Positions 21,549 to 33,145 of a DNA stretch of 64,000 bases are shown one piece after another. The position numbers were made by a program, and so were the translations under genes. How positions within the stretch are numbered: the first letter of the stretch is position 1; each line of letters begins with the position of its first letter. The stretch covers positions 84,688,833 to 84,752,832 of the forward strand of contig OY978525.1 in the NCBI GenBank assembly GCA_963854835.1, in the 5' to 3' direction. Under the pieces are notes generated by a model, which had not been told where the DNA came from, searched no databases, and saw only the letters and a list, made by a program, of their open reading frames with translations. The stretch is from Megamerina dolium. Lineage: Eukaryota; Arthropoda; Insecta; Diptera; Megamerinidae.

Positions 21549-23899
21549 TTACGCTCGAAAGAAGCGCACTACTCGTATAATATATTGCCTACAAATAGGG
21601 CATTCATTTAAAACTTTCCCACAATTGGTACAAGTAGCCATGTGTCCGCATTCTAATATAACGCACTCAATAGGTGCATCCATACAAATTTTACATAGCT
21701 CATCTGATGGCAACTTTTCAACAGCTAAATTATATAGGTTAAAATATAGTTAAAATATTTTACACATTAGATTTTCGATTAAACAATACCTGGGGCAGAT
21801 TTCAAATTCTTCCATAAACGCTCTACACGATCATACAGCTCCTGCTTTTCACAACAGCCCTTATAGTCAATGCGGTTTAACATAAGTACTTCTTTCAGTT
21901 GTTTTACTGTTAAGCTTTCTAACTCTTGCCTAAATTTAGAAATTACAAATTTATCCGTTTTATTATATGTATGTACATTTTCAAATGCGAACGTACACGG
22001 AATTAAAATCACCCAAGCAAATAAAACGCATGTCCTTTGCATTGCAACTTGATGAGGATGATGATGCATACACGTGGATACCGTCCGTTTCACCCAGTGA
22101 TTCTTGTTGGCATGTTAGAGAAATTGTTCCATTGAATGATGATCCAGCAGCCTCAGAGTCTGAACGATCTAGGGATAATGTCCGTTTTTCTAAATATGTA
22201 ATAAAATCATTCAATTCACTTTTAATATCCGACTCCGACAATTGAGCACTTTCCAGATGACGACGCATTTTTTCTACATGATGTATTATATTTGCTTTAT
22301 TTTTTCCGCATAGTTTGCAGTTAACGCATCGACTTTCTTCCAAATCGATTCGCTCCGACATGTCTTCCTTAAGATTTCCATCGTTTTCGAGCATGACCTG
22401 TTGTCGGGTATCGAACCTAGTACCAGGCGGTGATTCATCGTCGTCACTGTGCAGTTGACGTCGATTAAGATAGCCATCAGATCGACGGCGTGTAACTTTC
22501 TTCATTCGGTTCGAAACTGTTGTTTGATCTGTAGTACTTATGATATGTTGAATATCCAGTATTTCAGATTTTTTAACACCTGTCACAATTGTGGTCCTTA
22601 AGTGCTTTTCGGGGATATTTGACATTTCAACTCGTTGACCATCCAAAATTTGCCATTGGTCGAGATTGCTACTATTTGTATCTGTTGCTGTTTTGCTGTC
22701 ATCTGAAATACCACCAATCGCACCAAGTTCTTCGAATGATGATTGTGATGAAACATCATCGTCACATAGTTCTCCTTTAAAACTGAAAGATACTAAATTG
22801 TTCTGTCCAGTAACTGTGCTTGTTATATGGGTACTTGCAGCCCTCATTTCTTCCTCATGTTTCGATGTTTGGCCATGTTTTTCACGTTTTGCGGATAACA
22901 ATCTTATTGCAGCAATAACCTCATCATCGGAGCAGTCGCATTCCGATTTAGTTTCTTGCATCACATCACAGTTTTCAGAATTTTTACTCAATTTCACACC
23001 TTCTTGCACATCTTTACTATTTATACAACCTAATGCGGCCACAATTGGTGACGAATCTGTATTTATATTAACAATAATATTAGCATCAGATTGCAAATCT
23101 GGCACTGATAATCTGTGGACATTCGAGTGATCGTTGATCGTTGGTCGGTGTATTTGCAAGTAACCGGCCTGAGCGCTGGCGTAGCTAGGAATTTCTCTTG
23201 CTGAAACTCTCGGTTGATCAAAAATATGTGAATGGTCAAAGCCTGCTGACTCATTCTGCTGCTGGGGTTTGAATGTTCTTTTGCCATCTTCAAACGAAGA
23301 GAGTGAATCGCTAAGGGTTTCGGAAATATTGACCAAGAAATTTTGGCACGACTGTTTGAGACTACTAAACGAATTTGAAGAATATGAATTTGATCGACTA
23401 CTACCACTTGGACAGCTTTCATTTGGGATAGTGCGTGTGGCAGCAGAGTCTTGAACATGATTGAGAATGAGCATAATAAGTTCGTCCTTTTCTAAAATAA
23501 TAATTGTAGACATTGGCTTACATTAAAAACAAATTTCTTACCGACACATCCAGCTGTTGAGATGTGCTTGGACTGAAGATAGAAGATAAGATCCTTCGGT
23601 TTCAATTGCAACAAATCCGCCTTTAGCAATGGTCTCTTAGCAAAGACGGCACAACGTTCACACAAGAAAACCTGTGATATGTTCTTCGCTGCAGTTGATA
23701 AACAGTTGTTACAGTAGTATCGCCTTAAAGAGAAATAAAAATGTAACACTTCCCATATGTAAGCTTAACAATTTTTTGCGGTTTTACGGCAGATTGAAAT
23801 GAATTTTGATGGCGTTTATCTCATTACTCACCTGCAGTCAGAGCAACATCGTTTCCGCCTGAATACGGTAAATTGCACATGACACCCTTCACAGGGCAT
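21549..23899 (-). CDS. RNF34/rififylin-type E3 ubiquitin ligase (FYVE-like, SAP-like, RING)
   Basis: Five coding exons on the minus strand: 23899-23832, 23723-23542, 23491-22013, 21924-21790 and 21724-21549. They sum to 2040 bp (679 residues) with matching phases. Residues 1-60 form a FYVE-related zinc module ([19 protein letters not shown] then YYCNNC and FLCERCAVF). The next segment, with [15 protein letters not shown], is the first SAP-like helix pair. Exon 4 holds the second ([12 protein letters not shown]). Exon 5 is a C-terminal C3HC4 RING ([22 protein letters not shown]; about 632-667). This is the RNF34/RFFL layout; those proteins ubiquitinate caspases and p53-pathway or membrane cargo (family knowledge). 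The middle 480 residues from exon 3 are serine/acid-rich and make it much longer than the vertebrate proteins. The exon 3/4 junction is the least certain: acceptors at 21925 and six bases further both keep frame. Confidence 0.85.
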
Positions 23900-24290
23900 A
23901 TTCGTTTAATCACAATCCGTTCTATAGCCCGAATGTACTTTATGTGTTATAATTAACTATAAAACAAACAATTTAAAAAAAAGAGGGAGACCAGTCTTTT
24001 GCATATATGTACAGCTAAATTAGTAAGCACTAAATGCACTGACGGCGAATTACATTTTAACCGAATTAAACACTGCCTTGAAATGCGTATGTGGATACTA
24101 AACACTAAAAATGTGACATCAAGCTATTCGTAGCCTAAATAAACTCCTCTCCAAATAATGATTAATTTCCAACACTTATAATGTTACAAATCTTGGCTGC
24201 TTTTTATCATTTGATAAAATTCCAAGATTCTGAAATCGATTTGTAAACGAACTTTTTATTTGACCATACATCAACAGCTGCTTCTATTTA
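23900..24290. other. Non-coding: upstream flank of the RNF34-like gene
   Basis: AT-rich; presumed 5' UTR and promoter of the RING gene. No TATA-like box can be assigned with confidence, and no repeat match was found by eye. Confidence 0.4.
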
Positions 24291-24810
24291 TATTCAGTGT
24301 TGCCAGCACAGAATGCAATGATGGAAATCTGCATGAATGATAAAAATACAGATTTTGTCCTGTGACGTCATAAACGAAACAGGACGAATAGTAGGCAAAC
24401 AAGAATTGTCAAAATCCCATACAAAAGGTACATAAAACTGCGAACGTTTATACAAAATTGTAAAATAAGCAATATTCAATACTTTTTTATGGAAAATATA
24501 AAACGAAACAAGTAAATAAATATACCGCGAAAATATGTATGTAATCTAAGGTGACCAAAGTTGTCTAAGTGGAAAAGTTATGGATCAAAATATATACATA
24601 AAAGCGAAGTGGTTTCATGTTTTCGTTACAAGTTTGACTGTGCACATATGTATACGTGTATAAATATAAAAAAAAATTATTAATTATATCAATAATTTAA
24701 AAACGAAGTATTTAAGAATTAAAAAAGAATTAATAAAAGCTAAGTTGCTATTTTAGTGAATTTTCTTTGTTTCTTATGAGGGGGTTCTTCAATTTTTTTG
24801 TATATTTTTC
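24290..24810 (+). repeat. Dispersed repeat (family D), uninterrupted copy
   Basis: 24340-24590 is the reverse complement of 18155-18395, including the THAP-transposon terminus-like block GAATGATAAAAATACAGATT at 24345. 24570-24810 matches 3090-3170 and 4130-4260. It therefore appears to be a THAP-transposon end fragment without THAP coding sequence. Confidence 0.6.
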
Positions 24811-24884
24811 TAATCTAACAGTCTAATCTAAATAGAACATAAGAAAATTGAAGAGAATTTTTCTTCCCCAAGTAACGAGAGCAA

Positions 24885-26310
24885 AAGCAACAACAAATAC
24901 GCATGCGTAAGTAGATGAGTGTGTGTATTGTTGCGAACTATTTTTCCACAACACTCACTAAGTACCTAACGGCTAGACTCAAGGATGTAACGCACAAAAT
25001 TAGCACCTAGACCTAAGCTCCTAAATATCCTTCGAGACTATCACAACAGTTAGCTGAAATAAAACAATTACACTTTATCAATGATACTTGCGATTTTGAG
25101 TATTCGCTTTATTCCTGGTGTTACTTTCAATTTTGCGCTTTTACACTAATACTGGATGGCTTCGTAAGAATCGGAGTATTTTACAAGTTCTTACACGCTA
25201 GCACTTCACACTCGGTACAAGACTCACAACTGAAAAAGCGACTTCAGTAAGCTGGCAGCTTATATACCATTTTTCTAACAGTAGCTACATGTCGATCTAC
25301 CCATATACCACCATATAAGATACAATAATGTACTCACACCACATGTGTGTATGTATGTATATGTGTACGTATGTACACGGTCGATGCACTCCACATGTGC
25401 GTATGTATGTACCCATTATGTGAGAAAGCAACCTTTTGGTATTCACACACCAGAGTAGTCCACTTGAGTTTAGTTATCATTGATTGTCTAAACATGTATG
25501 CTTACGGAAGTGCAGAACTACGAATTGTGTGGGAAAGTGCTTTGTCAGCTTTTTCACACCTAACTACAACTCAGTTGACTCAATGTTCTGGTATTCCACA
25601 ATTATAAGTAATATTAAGATTAATTGTGTATATTACAACTTCGAGCAATGTTGGTATGTGCATGGACAAATATGTAGTTCACAATTTCGGGAAATTTGTC
25701 GCGAGGCAAAATATGCATATGTGCATATATCATATTTTGGCTCGCAACAGTACCAATGCGAGTGAAATCGACGAGAGACGAACAATTTGATGTGTTGGCT
25801 GTTGGATGGCATGAAATAACAAAATCTTCAAAAAATGCCAAATAATTCAATCGCAAGTGCTGTGTTGCCGAATGAGTACAATTATCAATAAAAGATATAG
25901 TATTTTGCTGAACATACGTACATATACTTTTTACATAGGCGAATAAAAAGAAACGAAATTGAGAGAGTTTGATTGTTTTTATATTGCAGATATGTATGTG
26001 CGTATGTACATACTCGTATATGGATAGAATAAAAATTGATTGCACATGCGTATTGGATATTTATAACGCATTTTTATTTTTCAATTAATTATATTATAAT
26101 ACATAAATTCTTTGTAAATAATATTGTAAAATAATATAAGAAGTTATGTTTTTAAAAAAATTAAATAAAATAAATAAATTATGTCTAAATAATAAATATT
26201 ACTTAAAGGTTAAATAACAAATAATATTAAATGAAGAAATATTATTGAATATTATCCAGGAATATCATAATTCATAAATGTAAACAATACAATATCTGTA
26301 CACGTTTTGA
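24885..26310. repeat. Dispersed non-coding repeat (family B), copy 1
   Basis: Shares with 57190-57655 a block beginning AGCAAAAGCAACAACAAATA, the GACGAACAATTTGATG block and the AAATTGAGAGAGTTTG block. 25940-26310 matches, in reverse, 46735-46968 plus 47411-47575. It has no coding potential; short frames are AT-rich noise. Confidence 0.6.
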
Positions 26311-26576
26311 TTTTGTATGTTATGTGCAGTCTGCTTTCGTCTTCTTCCAATACCATGTCGTTTTCTACTTTTGGTTCGATCACACACCATTTGTTCTATT
26401 GTCCACTTCTATTTCGTCTGATATTATTTCGGTTCACACACGTTCAACAGCAATATTCATCAATTTCTGGTGATTCCTTTTAAAATTTTGTATACTGGAA
26501 AGTGAGAATTCTCTAAGCATATATGTCTCTGGTTATAAGGTTGCATGAATCCCACTATTATTTAAAATTTAATAAT
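26311..26576. other. Non-coding spacer
   Basis: Nothing recognised; AT-rich. Confidence 0.4.
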
Positions 26577-27475
26577 AGCCGAAGCCCATAGAATACTTTG
26601 TTCCTTTGCGTTAAAGCATATAACTGACAGCGACAGCAAAAAAGTTATAAGCTGGCCCAATCAATACGTTTCACAGCGGATACAAAATCATTTGTTTCTT
26701 TTAAGCGTACTATACAATTTTGTTATTTGTATTCATTTAGTGTTTGATTTGTATGAAATTGCATTTTATTTGAATGAAATATGTGTATAGAACTTTTATT
26801 ATACATTCAATAACTATTTGAACATCCAATATTTAATATTTTTTTAAATTTTATAACAATTATTGTTAAAGTGCAACCCTGTATGCTTCACGTAAGTTAA
26901 AGATAAAAATTGACCATCTTTTATATAGCCGAAGCCCATAGAATACTTTATATATGCCAATCCGTCATACACAACTGACAGCTGAGTTAAAATACATGAA
27001 TTTGTAAGAAGTGATGCCCAAACACTCCGTGTCCTTCAACGCAAAGTATAAAAGATGGCCAACTTTTATCTTTAGCTAACGTGGGACAAACAGGGTTGCA
27101 TTTTAACAATAATAATTATTATAAAATTTAAAAAATATTAAATATTGCATTTAATGGATGTTTAAATAGTTATTAAATGTATAATAAAAGAGCTATGCAC
27201 ATATTTCATTTAAACAAAATACATAAATTCCAAATAGTAAATTTGCATATGAACTATTAGAAGTGTATCCGTTGTGAAACATATTAATTGAGCCAGCTTA
27301 CACCGTTTTTTTCGTCGCTGTCGGAACAAAGTATTCTATGGGCTTCGGCTAATACTTTGCGTTGAAGGACATGGAGTGATTGGGCATCACTTCATACAAA
27401 TTCATGTATTTTAACTCAGCTGTCAGTTGTGTATGACGGATTGGCATATATAAAGTATTCTATGGGCTTCGGCTA
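26577..27475. repeat. Nested inverted repeat block A-B-A'-B'
   Basis: The 20-mer AGCCGAAGCCCATAGAATAC occurs at 26577 and 26927, and its complement ends at 27351 and 27475. Arm A (26577-26926) is the diverged reverse complement of A' (about 27050-27351); arm B (26927-27049) is the close reverse complement of B' (27352-27475). No coding sequence. It probably represents MITE-like or foldback elements inserted into each other. Confidence 0.75.
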
Positions 27476-27926
27476 TAATAAAAGCTGCTACAACTGTAAA
27501 TTGCCAAGGGACATTTGTAATGTGATCGAAGATATTGAAGAAGGCTCATGTATGGAATAACAAGTCCGTTTTTTGGTTGGTTTTCGATCCAATACATTAC
27601 AAGACAGTTGCCATCACTGTCTCCAATTCGATGCAGTATATGAACTGTCTGATTTCTTAAGAGGCGAATATCGTTATTCGTTCGACGTCGCCTTGTGCGA
27701 TGAATTCGTCATTCGCTCCAATTATGTTTACAGCATTACTTATATGCTTGTTCCTTATTGCTTATCTTATCTTGCAATCGTGTGAATATACAGGGCTACA
27801 CTGTCATATTCCTTTACCTTGAATTCTTTGCTAATATGTAAATAGCAGTTTACTAATTTCAATGTATCAATTAATGTGTTGTATATATATATGTATAAAA
27901 ACGTAAAATGACGCAAAACATACCAT
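27476..27926. other. Non-coding stretch before tRNA-Thr
   Basis: No gene recognised. A short plus-strand frame near 27480-27560 reads SCYNCKLPRDICNVIEDIEE, which could be a scrap of a coding sequence, but it has no supporting context. Confidence 0.35.
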
Positions 27927-27998
27927 GCCTCTTTAGCTCAGTGGCAGAGCACTGGTCTTGTAAACCAGGGGTCGTGAGTTCAATCCTCACAGGAGGCA
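27927..27998 (+). tRNA. tRNA-Thr (anticodon UGU)
   Basis: 72 bases that fold as a full cloverleaf: acceptor GCCTCTT/AGGAGGC with discriminator A, A box TAGCTCAGTGG, anticodon arm CTGGT-CTTGTAA-ACCAG giving TGT, and T arm with GAGTTCAATCCTC (B box). There is no intron. Short T runs (28018-28021 and 28026-28032) downstream can serve as the Pol III terminator. Confidence 0.95.
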
Positions 27999-28017
27999 GT
28001 TAAATTTGCAGGTGTCA

Positions 28018-28032
28018 TTTTCCGGTTTTTTT
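28018..28032 (+). terminator. Pol III T-run terminator candidates for tRNA-Thr
   Basis: TTTT at 28018-28021 and a seven-T run at 28026-28032, 20-28 bases after the mature 3' end. Confidence 0.5.
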
Positions 28033-28285
28033 AAATATTTTTTATTTTCCCAAATTTGTTACCAATTTTTACTTTATTTCTGCCCTCGTGTCGTAAACAG
28101 GATGTCGCTAAGAGGTCATATTTGTTTCTTTACTCTAGATATTACTTTGACTTATTTACTAATATTAAAATATCACGAAGTAAAACTTAAAAAAATAGCA
28201 CCGCAAGGGAAGTGCAAACAGGAGGAAAATTCAATTTGAAATTTTTTGTTCATAGAAATAAAATCCGTGCAAATATTACGACGCT

Positions 28286-28357
28286 TGCCTACTCTGAGTA
28301 TTGAACTTACGACCCTTGGTTTACAACACCAGTGCTCTGCTACTGAGCTAAAAGTCA
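28286..28357 (-). pseudogene. Decayed tRNA-Thr(UGU) copy
   Basis: The minus strand contains AGCTCAGTAGCAGAGCACTGG, the TGT anticodon loop and a degenerate T arm (GTAAGTTCAATACTC), but the acceptor stem no longer pairs (TGACTTT against AGTAGGC). It is inverted relative to the functional gene 290 bp away. Confidence 0.75.
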
Positions 28358-29032
28358 ATTTAATTGTGATTGTCAAATATCTCACATTTCTAATAGTTAT
28401 CCTGGAGATGACTTCTTTAACTTCCTCTTCTCAAATAAATTCTTCAAGTTATCTTGTGGTCTCCTAAACCAGGTTAACATTCGCCATATATTGAAAACAA
28501 ACGATTATCTTCACATGAAACAAATTCAATTCGTTTACTTGAAGTCATGTAATATATTTTTTTTCTTTTTCAATAAATATATAATTATTATTATGAAAAC
28601 TATCAAATGAGCGTAAAAGTTTAGAGAACATTTTAGAAATGAGTCTATATTTCAAAAAGATACACCATCTATAAAAAGTGAAAAATATATCGAAGCAATA
28701 AAATTGATCTACCAGCTGAGCAATAATATTCCTGGTGTGAAAGCTGGAAATTTCAAAACCATACTTGTCTTACTTGTGGGTTTTGCATTCACTAGTACAT
28801 ATTTGAATGTCAAAAATTTTGTTTGTTTTTGGACTCCTTTATATAAAAGATTTATTTTTTTATCGTAATCGGAAAATATGAAATAATACTTATTACGCTT
28901 ATTGTAAAAAGGGCAACTTAACGAGTTCTAATTAAGCTAATATTTGCGCCCAAATATATTGTAAGTAAAGTAATGCCGTGGCAGTACAAAGAAATCTATA
29001 ATTTTCATCAGTAGTATGATATTTGTTTAATA
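28358..29032. other. Non-coding: 3' flank of the DCUN1D3-like gene
   Basis: AT-rich; contains the presumed 3' UTR of the minus-strand gene at 29033. No repeat or gene recognised. Confidence 0.45.
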
Positions 29033-30215
29033 CTATAATACATAATTTCTCAGATCAGATACGGCTTTGGGATGTGATTGCAATGGCTCATCGTTATTGT
29101 TATCATCGTCATGTGCTGAATGCACTTCTGTTGGCAAGCTTTGACAAGATTTCTCATAGTCAACAAAATCGTCGAATAGACTTGGCCATGCTTCCGTATC
29201 ATCATAGTTATTGATATCACATTGTTCAGAGAAATTCAGAAACATGTTCCATGTGTCTTTTGGTATGCCACGAATGCTTGGATGTTGCTCCAAAAAATGT
29301 AACCATTTATTAAGAAGTTCTGGAGTGTGCACTGTAAATACTAATTTCCACAAGCATATTGCCATGTCGAGGGATAGAATTCGTTGATCCGGCTCTAAAC
29401 CAAAGCTATAAACATTTGTGGAAAGCATACAAGTTATGTTAAAAGTTTACTAATTGACTTAAATTTGAATCTAACCGAAATGTGAATCGATACAGTTGCT
29501 TAAACATCTCTGTGTCCACTTTGAGCATATCGATCGTTTGTTCCAGTCTTATACGTATTGTTTCTATAGTATCTGCACACATTTTATGCAATCCATCTAC
29601 AAATTCTGTCTTCGTAAAACGACACATTTGCGATGCATCCAAACACCATGCCAAAACCAGTATGGCGAATTCATCTGGTTGATAATTGAGATCACAACAA
29701 AGACGTTCAATACCCTCAGATAGGATTAGATCATCATCAGGATCTTTATATTCCTCGAAAAGAATATTTAGTGTATTATCAGAAATCTCTATAGATTCCT
29801 TAACTGAAAAAAAAATAGTGATACGTTTTGGACAATCAATAGCAAATTGGCTTTGTTAAACGTTCTACCAGTAGTAATTATATCACTCATTGTAGCAGCA
29901 TTTCCGTGAAGCAAAACTAAAGACTTCTTAAAACTACTTCGCTTAGTATCACAATTGTTTCCATTTTTCATTGGACTTCTCGGAGAAAGCAACTCGTCAG
30001 TTTCTAGAATATTTCAGATGCTTAGTTAAATTTTAAGATTCGTTCACATAAACATAATATTTACCGTGGGACCTCTCGCTGTACAAACCTCGTTCATTTG
30101 CAATCGTCCCGAACCTATGATCAGTACATTTGTGAGAAGTTGGTACATTTGTTGTAGCTATTGTAGCAGTTGACAACTCCGTTGTTGACTGGAAGCATTG
30201 AAAACAGTTCCCCAT
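29033..30215 (-). CDS. SCCRO3: DCUN1D3/SCCRO3-like cullin neddylation co-factor
   Basis: Four coding exons on the minus strand: 30215-30065, 30003-29869, 29803-29476 and 29405-29033, totalling 987 bp (328 residues) with consistent phases. The N-terminus MGNCFQC is an N-myristoylation/palmitoylation signal, as in vertebrate DCUN1D3, which acts at membranes. Exons 3-4 encode the potentiating-neddylation (PONY/Cul-binding) domain: [39 protein letters not shown] and the C-terminal [13 protein letters not shown] and [14 protein letters not shown]. The latter carries the Asp, Ala and Asp residues that contact cullins in DCN1 proteins. The family promotes NEDD8 transfer to cullins by binding UBC12 and the cullin WHB domain. 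The acidic tail (HDDDNNNDE) is non-conserved. The downstream ATG at 30215 is preferred over an earlier in-frame one because it exposes Gly2. Confidence 0.9.
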
Positions 30216-30830
30216 CCTGTGACGAGCAAAAATCAAAAATTTCTGCAACCTACGGGTTGGTTTTAGCCAAAAATTTCTGGCAATAATGTAGCAACAAACT
30301 CAGATGTGTTGAAAAGGGAAATTGGGTTTAATAAAAGAACACTATTCGTCGTATGTATATCGGCACTAGCAAAGATACCCAAACAAAGATTTTTAAACAT
30401 ATGGAAGACTTTTCTATGGGACTCACCTGTAAAAATAAGAAATAATTGCTGTGAATACGAGACATTTCTGTCACATTTCCTTTCCCTCGAACCCTTCTTA
30501 TTTCATTTTACGATAAACGCAAAGTTTTTAATTTGCGGGAATGTACATCAATATTTTTGTATTTAGCTATTTAATAGTTGACTATAATTTGTTTCCTTTG
30601 CATTTACAGAACTGTGAAAAATACCATCCACCTCACGTCCCTCAACAGAACATCCCTGTATTTTCTTTGACAGTTAACACAAGCAAGAATGTGTGTTTGA
30701 CAAACATGCCTTAACTATATGAACCAATTATTACAGATCACGATATGTTACAATCCGCCATATTGTAAGAACAAACAATTGATTACAGTACGTCATATGT
30801 GTATAAAACGTTTGTTTACATTTTGAATTT
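30216..30830. other. Non-coding: upstream flank of the DCUN1D3-like gene
   Basis: Presumed promoter and 5' UTR. No additional gene or repeat recognised. Confidence 0.4.
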
Positions 30831-30842
30831 AGTTTGTATTAT

Positions 30843-31753
30843 TACTTACTTACTTATGTGGCCATAACAACCGAATATCGATTTAGGCCGAAAATAACTT
30901 GCTTCGCCAGCCATCTCTGTTCTTCGCTAGCTGGCGCCAGTTAGAAATTCCAAGCGCCGTCAGGTTCTCCAGTACTTGGTCTTTCTACCTGAGGTTTGGT
31001 CTTCCTCTTCTGCGTCGTCCTCCAACGGAACCCGTTCCGAATATAACACCTTCTTAGCTGGAGCGTGTTCTTCCATTCGCTCGACATGACCTAGCCAGCG
31101 CAGCCGCTGGATTTTGATGCGCTCTACTATGTCAATATGGGCATACAGCTCGTACAGCTCATGGTTGTACCTTATTCGGTACTCGCCACCAACGCAAATA
31201 GGTTCAAAGATCTTGCGTAGGACTTTTCTCTCGAAAACTCCAAGCATTCGCTCATCCGAGGTGGAAATTGTCCAGGCTTCAGCGCCATATGTTAGGACAG
31301 GCATGATGAGAGACTTGTAGAGTGTAGTTTTCGTTCTTCGAGAGATGGCTCGACTTCTCAATTGCTTACTCAGCCCAAAGTAACACCTGTTAGCAAGAGT
31401 TATCCTACGCATTATCTCCAAGCTGACGTCATTACTGCTGTTAATGCTGGTTCCAAGATAGACAAAGTCCCTTACTACTTCAAAAGCGTAGTTGTCAACA
31501 GTGACGTGCTGTCCAACACGCCGGGACTCTTTGTTTGTTGACATTAGATACTTCGTCTTGCCCTCGTTCACCGTGAGACCCATCCGACGCGACTCTCTTT
31601 CCAACTCTGAGAATGCTGCACTGACTGCTCGCGTGTTCATGCCGATTATGTCAATATCGTCGGCATACGCTAACAGCATGACACTTTTGTTGAAGATAGT
31701 GCCATTATGTCGTAGATCAGCAGCTCGTATTATTTTCTCCATAATAAGATTGA
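30843..31753 (-). mobile_element. RTE-like LINE, 5'-truncated copy
   Basis: Flanked by a 12-bp duplication AGTTTGTATTAT (30831-30842, 31754-31765). The minus strand ends in a short TAAG repeat (30843-30856), the typical RTE tail. It is about 90% similar by eye to the 3' part of 42340-44408. Confidence 0.88.
30960..31742 (-). pseudogene. C-terminal RT fragment of RTE-like LINE
   Basis: The minus strand carries the catalytic [12 protein letters not shown] and the thumb/C-terminal region LRWLGHVERMEEHAP. The basic GRRRRGRP stretch of the other copy is frameshifted here near 31010. The N-terminal half is missing through 5' truncation. Confidence 0.85.
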
Positions 31754-31765
31754 AGTTTGTATTAT

Positions 31766-32569
31766 ATTTAGGATAAATATAATATTAGTGGAATTCATGC
31801 AATCGTATAATCATATCCGTATAATTTTATAAGGTTTACGCGAATTATGTTCTAGACGCAACATGAAACCCCTTATTTTCAATAAAAACGTCAAATATAT
31901 TTAATCACACAATTTCTCTTCCCGCTTTGCACCTTTTCTTTTTCTATTTTTATGTACTTACCGTTTTTGCTGATAAAGCAAATTTCTTCTTTTTGAACCG
32001 GGAAACGAAGTAGCTTAGTTAAGTTAATTAGTATTAATATTCATACCAACCCGAATGGTTGATATTAATACATAAATAAATTCTTAAGTTATTAAACTTT
32101 TTATTTTATGGACTGAAAAATTGTGTCCAAAAACACAAAAACGTTAGTCTCGCGTTGTTGTATGAACGCACCAAAGAAGTCATCGAGTAAAGTCCGTTAG
32201 CAGAATAGGGGAAAATACAAATTAATGATTGGGCTGTTTGAGAAAAACGAAAATTATTAATAAATTAAGTATATTTACCTATGAATTAACGTATTATAGA
32301 ACAAAAGCGTGTACAACAGAGTTGCATTTCAAACCGAATAATTTTATCTGGTCATTTACACGATGAAAACATCATGTAAACTTTTACAAGCCGTCAAAGT
32401 AAAATCTTTTTTATTCCAATATATGACAGTTGATTTACGAGCGTGTAATTTTATGAATTCCACCATTGCTTGTTGCATCATATTTCATGCGCAAATGCCT
32501 TGTTTGTATTACCATTTTTAAAAGGTTGCACTCACTTACATATTTGTGAATCTTGAAAAGCTTTAATAT
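31766..32569. other. Non-coding stretch with a weak terminal inverted match
   Basis: No gene. GTGGAATTCAT (31788) and ATGAATTCCAC (32453) form an 11-bp inverted pair about 670 bp apart and could mark an old MITE, but similarity beyond that is poor. Confidence 0.35.
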
Positions 32570-32851
32570 TGTAACGAGTATCGATGGTAGCAATGAAACG
32601 AATGGCAACTAAAAAGAATATGCGGTAAATAGATAACTAAACTAGTTTATTGACAAATGAATCAATTCAATTCCGAAAGTAATCGAGCAAACACTGATAC
32701 AGTCTCAGACGCAGGAGTTGCACCAACATTAAAGAGTGATTGTAAATAGAAGTATTGATTAAATAAATTCATGTTGGGCATAGTTAGTTCAAAATAAGTT
32801 GAAATTATTATTAACAGAATCTAGTGATAGAACAGGGTTGATTCAAATAGA

Positions 32852-33011
32852 TGTGGCAACCCCCACAAGAAAATCATTTTTACATCATTGCCGACTACTG
32901 TGGCAACTCCCGCATCGCCTCAGTGCACCTACTGGATGATAGCAGAAATAACTTTCACACATTCATTCCGATCTTGTACTCTTTACGAATAAAAGCAAAA
33001 ACTAACTTCTA
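32852..33011 (+). repeat. 5' LTR of the CsRn1-like element
   Basis: 160 bp, beginning TGTGGCAACCCCCAC, with an internal repeat of ACTGTGGCAAC near 32898. It is unusually short. Confidence 0.9.
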
Positions 33012-33014
33012 AAG

Positions 33015-33026
33015 TGGTGACCCCGA
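33015..33026 (+). promoter_or_regulatory. Primer-binding site (tRNA-Trp type) of the CsRn1-like element
   Basis: TGGTGACCCCGA three bases downstream of the 5' LTR. Confidence 0.8.
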
Positions 33027-33145
33027 AAGTATAAAATTGAGGTTAGCTCATTCGTAAAAGTGAAAAACTTCACGTGCATTTGTCGGCGCTAAAAAGCAAT
33101 TTCTTAGGTTGTGGAATAATCTTTTAACCCACAAAAATTGCAAAG

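Noticed and set aside
25347..26045. Frames on both strands in repeat B
   Set aside because: Repeat copies elsewhere do not keep these frames.
27480..27560. Possible zinc-ribbon-like peptide with CYNCKLPRDIC
   Set aside because: Only about 25 codons with no continuation in any frame.
31788..32463. Possible MITE with 11-bp inverted ends GTGGAATTCAT
   Set aside because: Similarity does not extend beyond 11 bp and no target duplication is visible.
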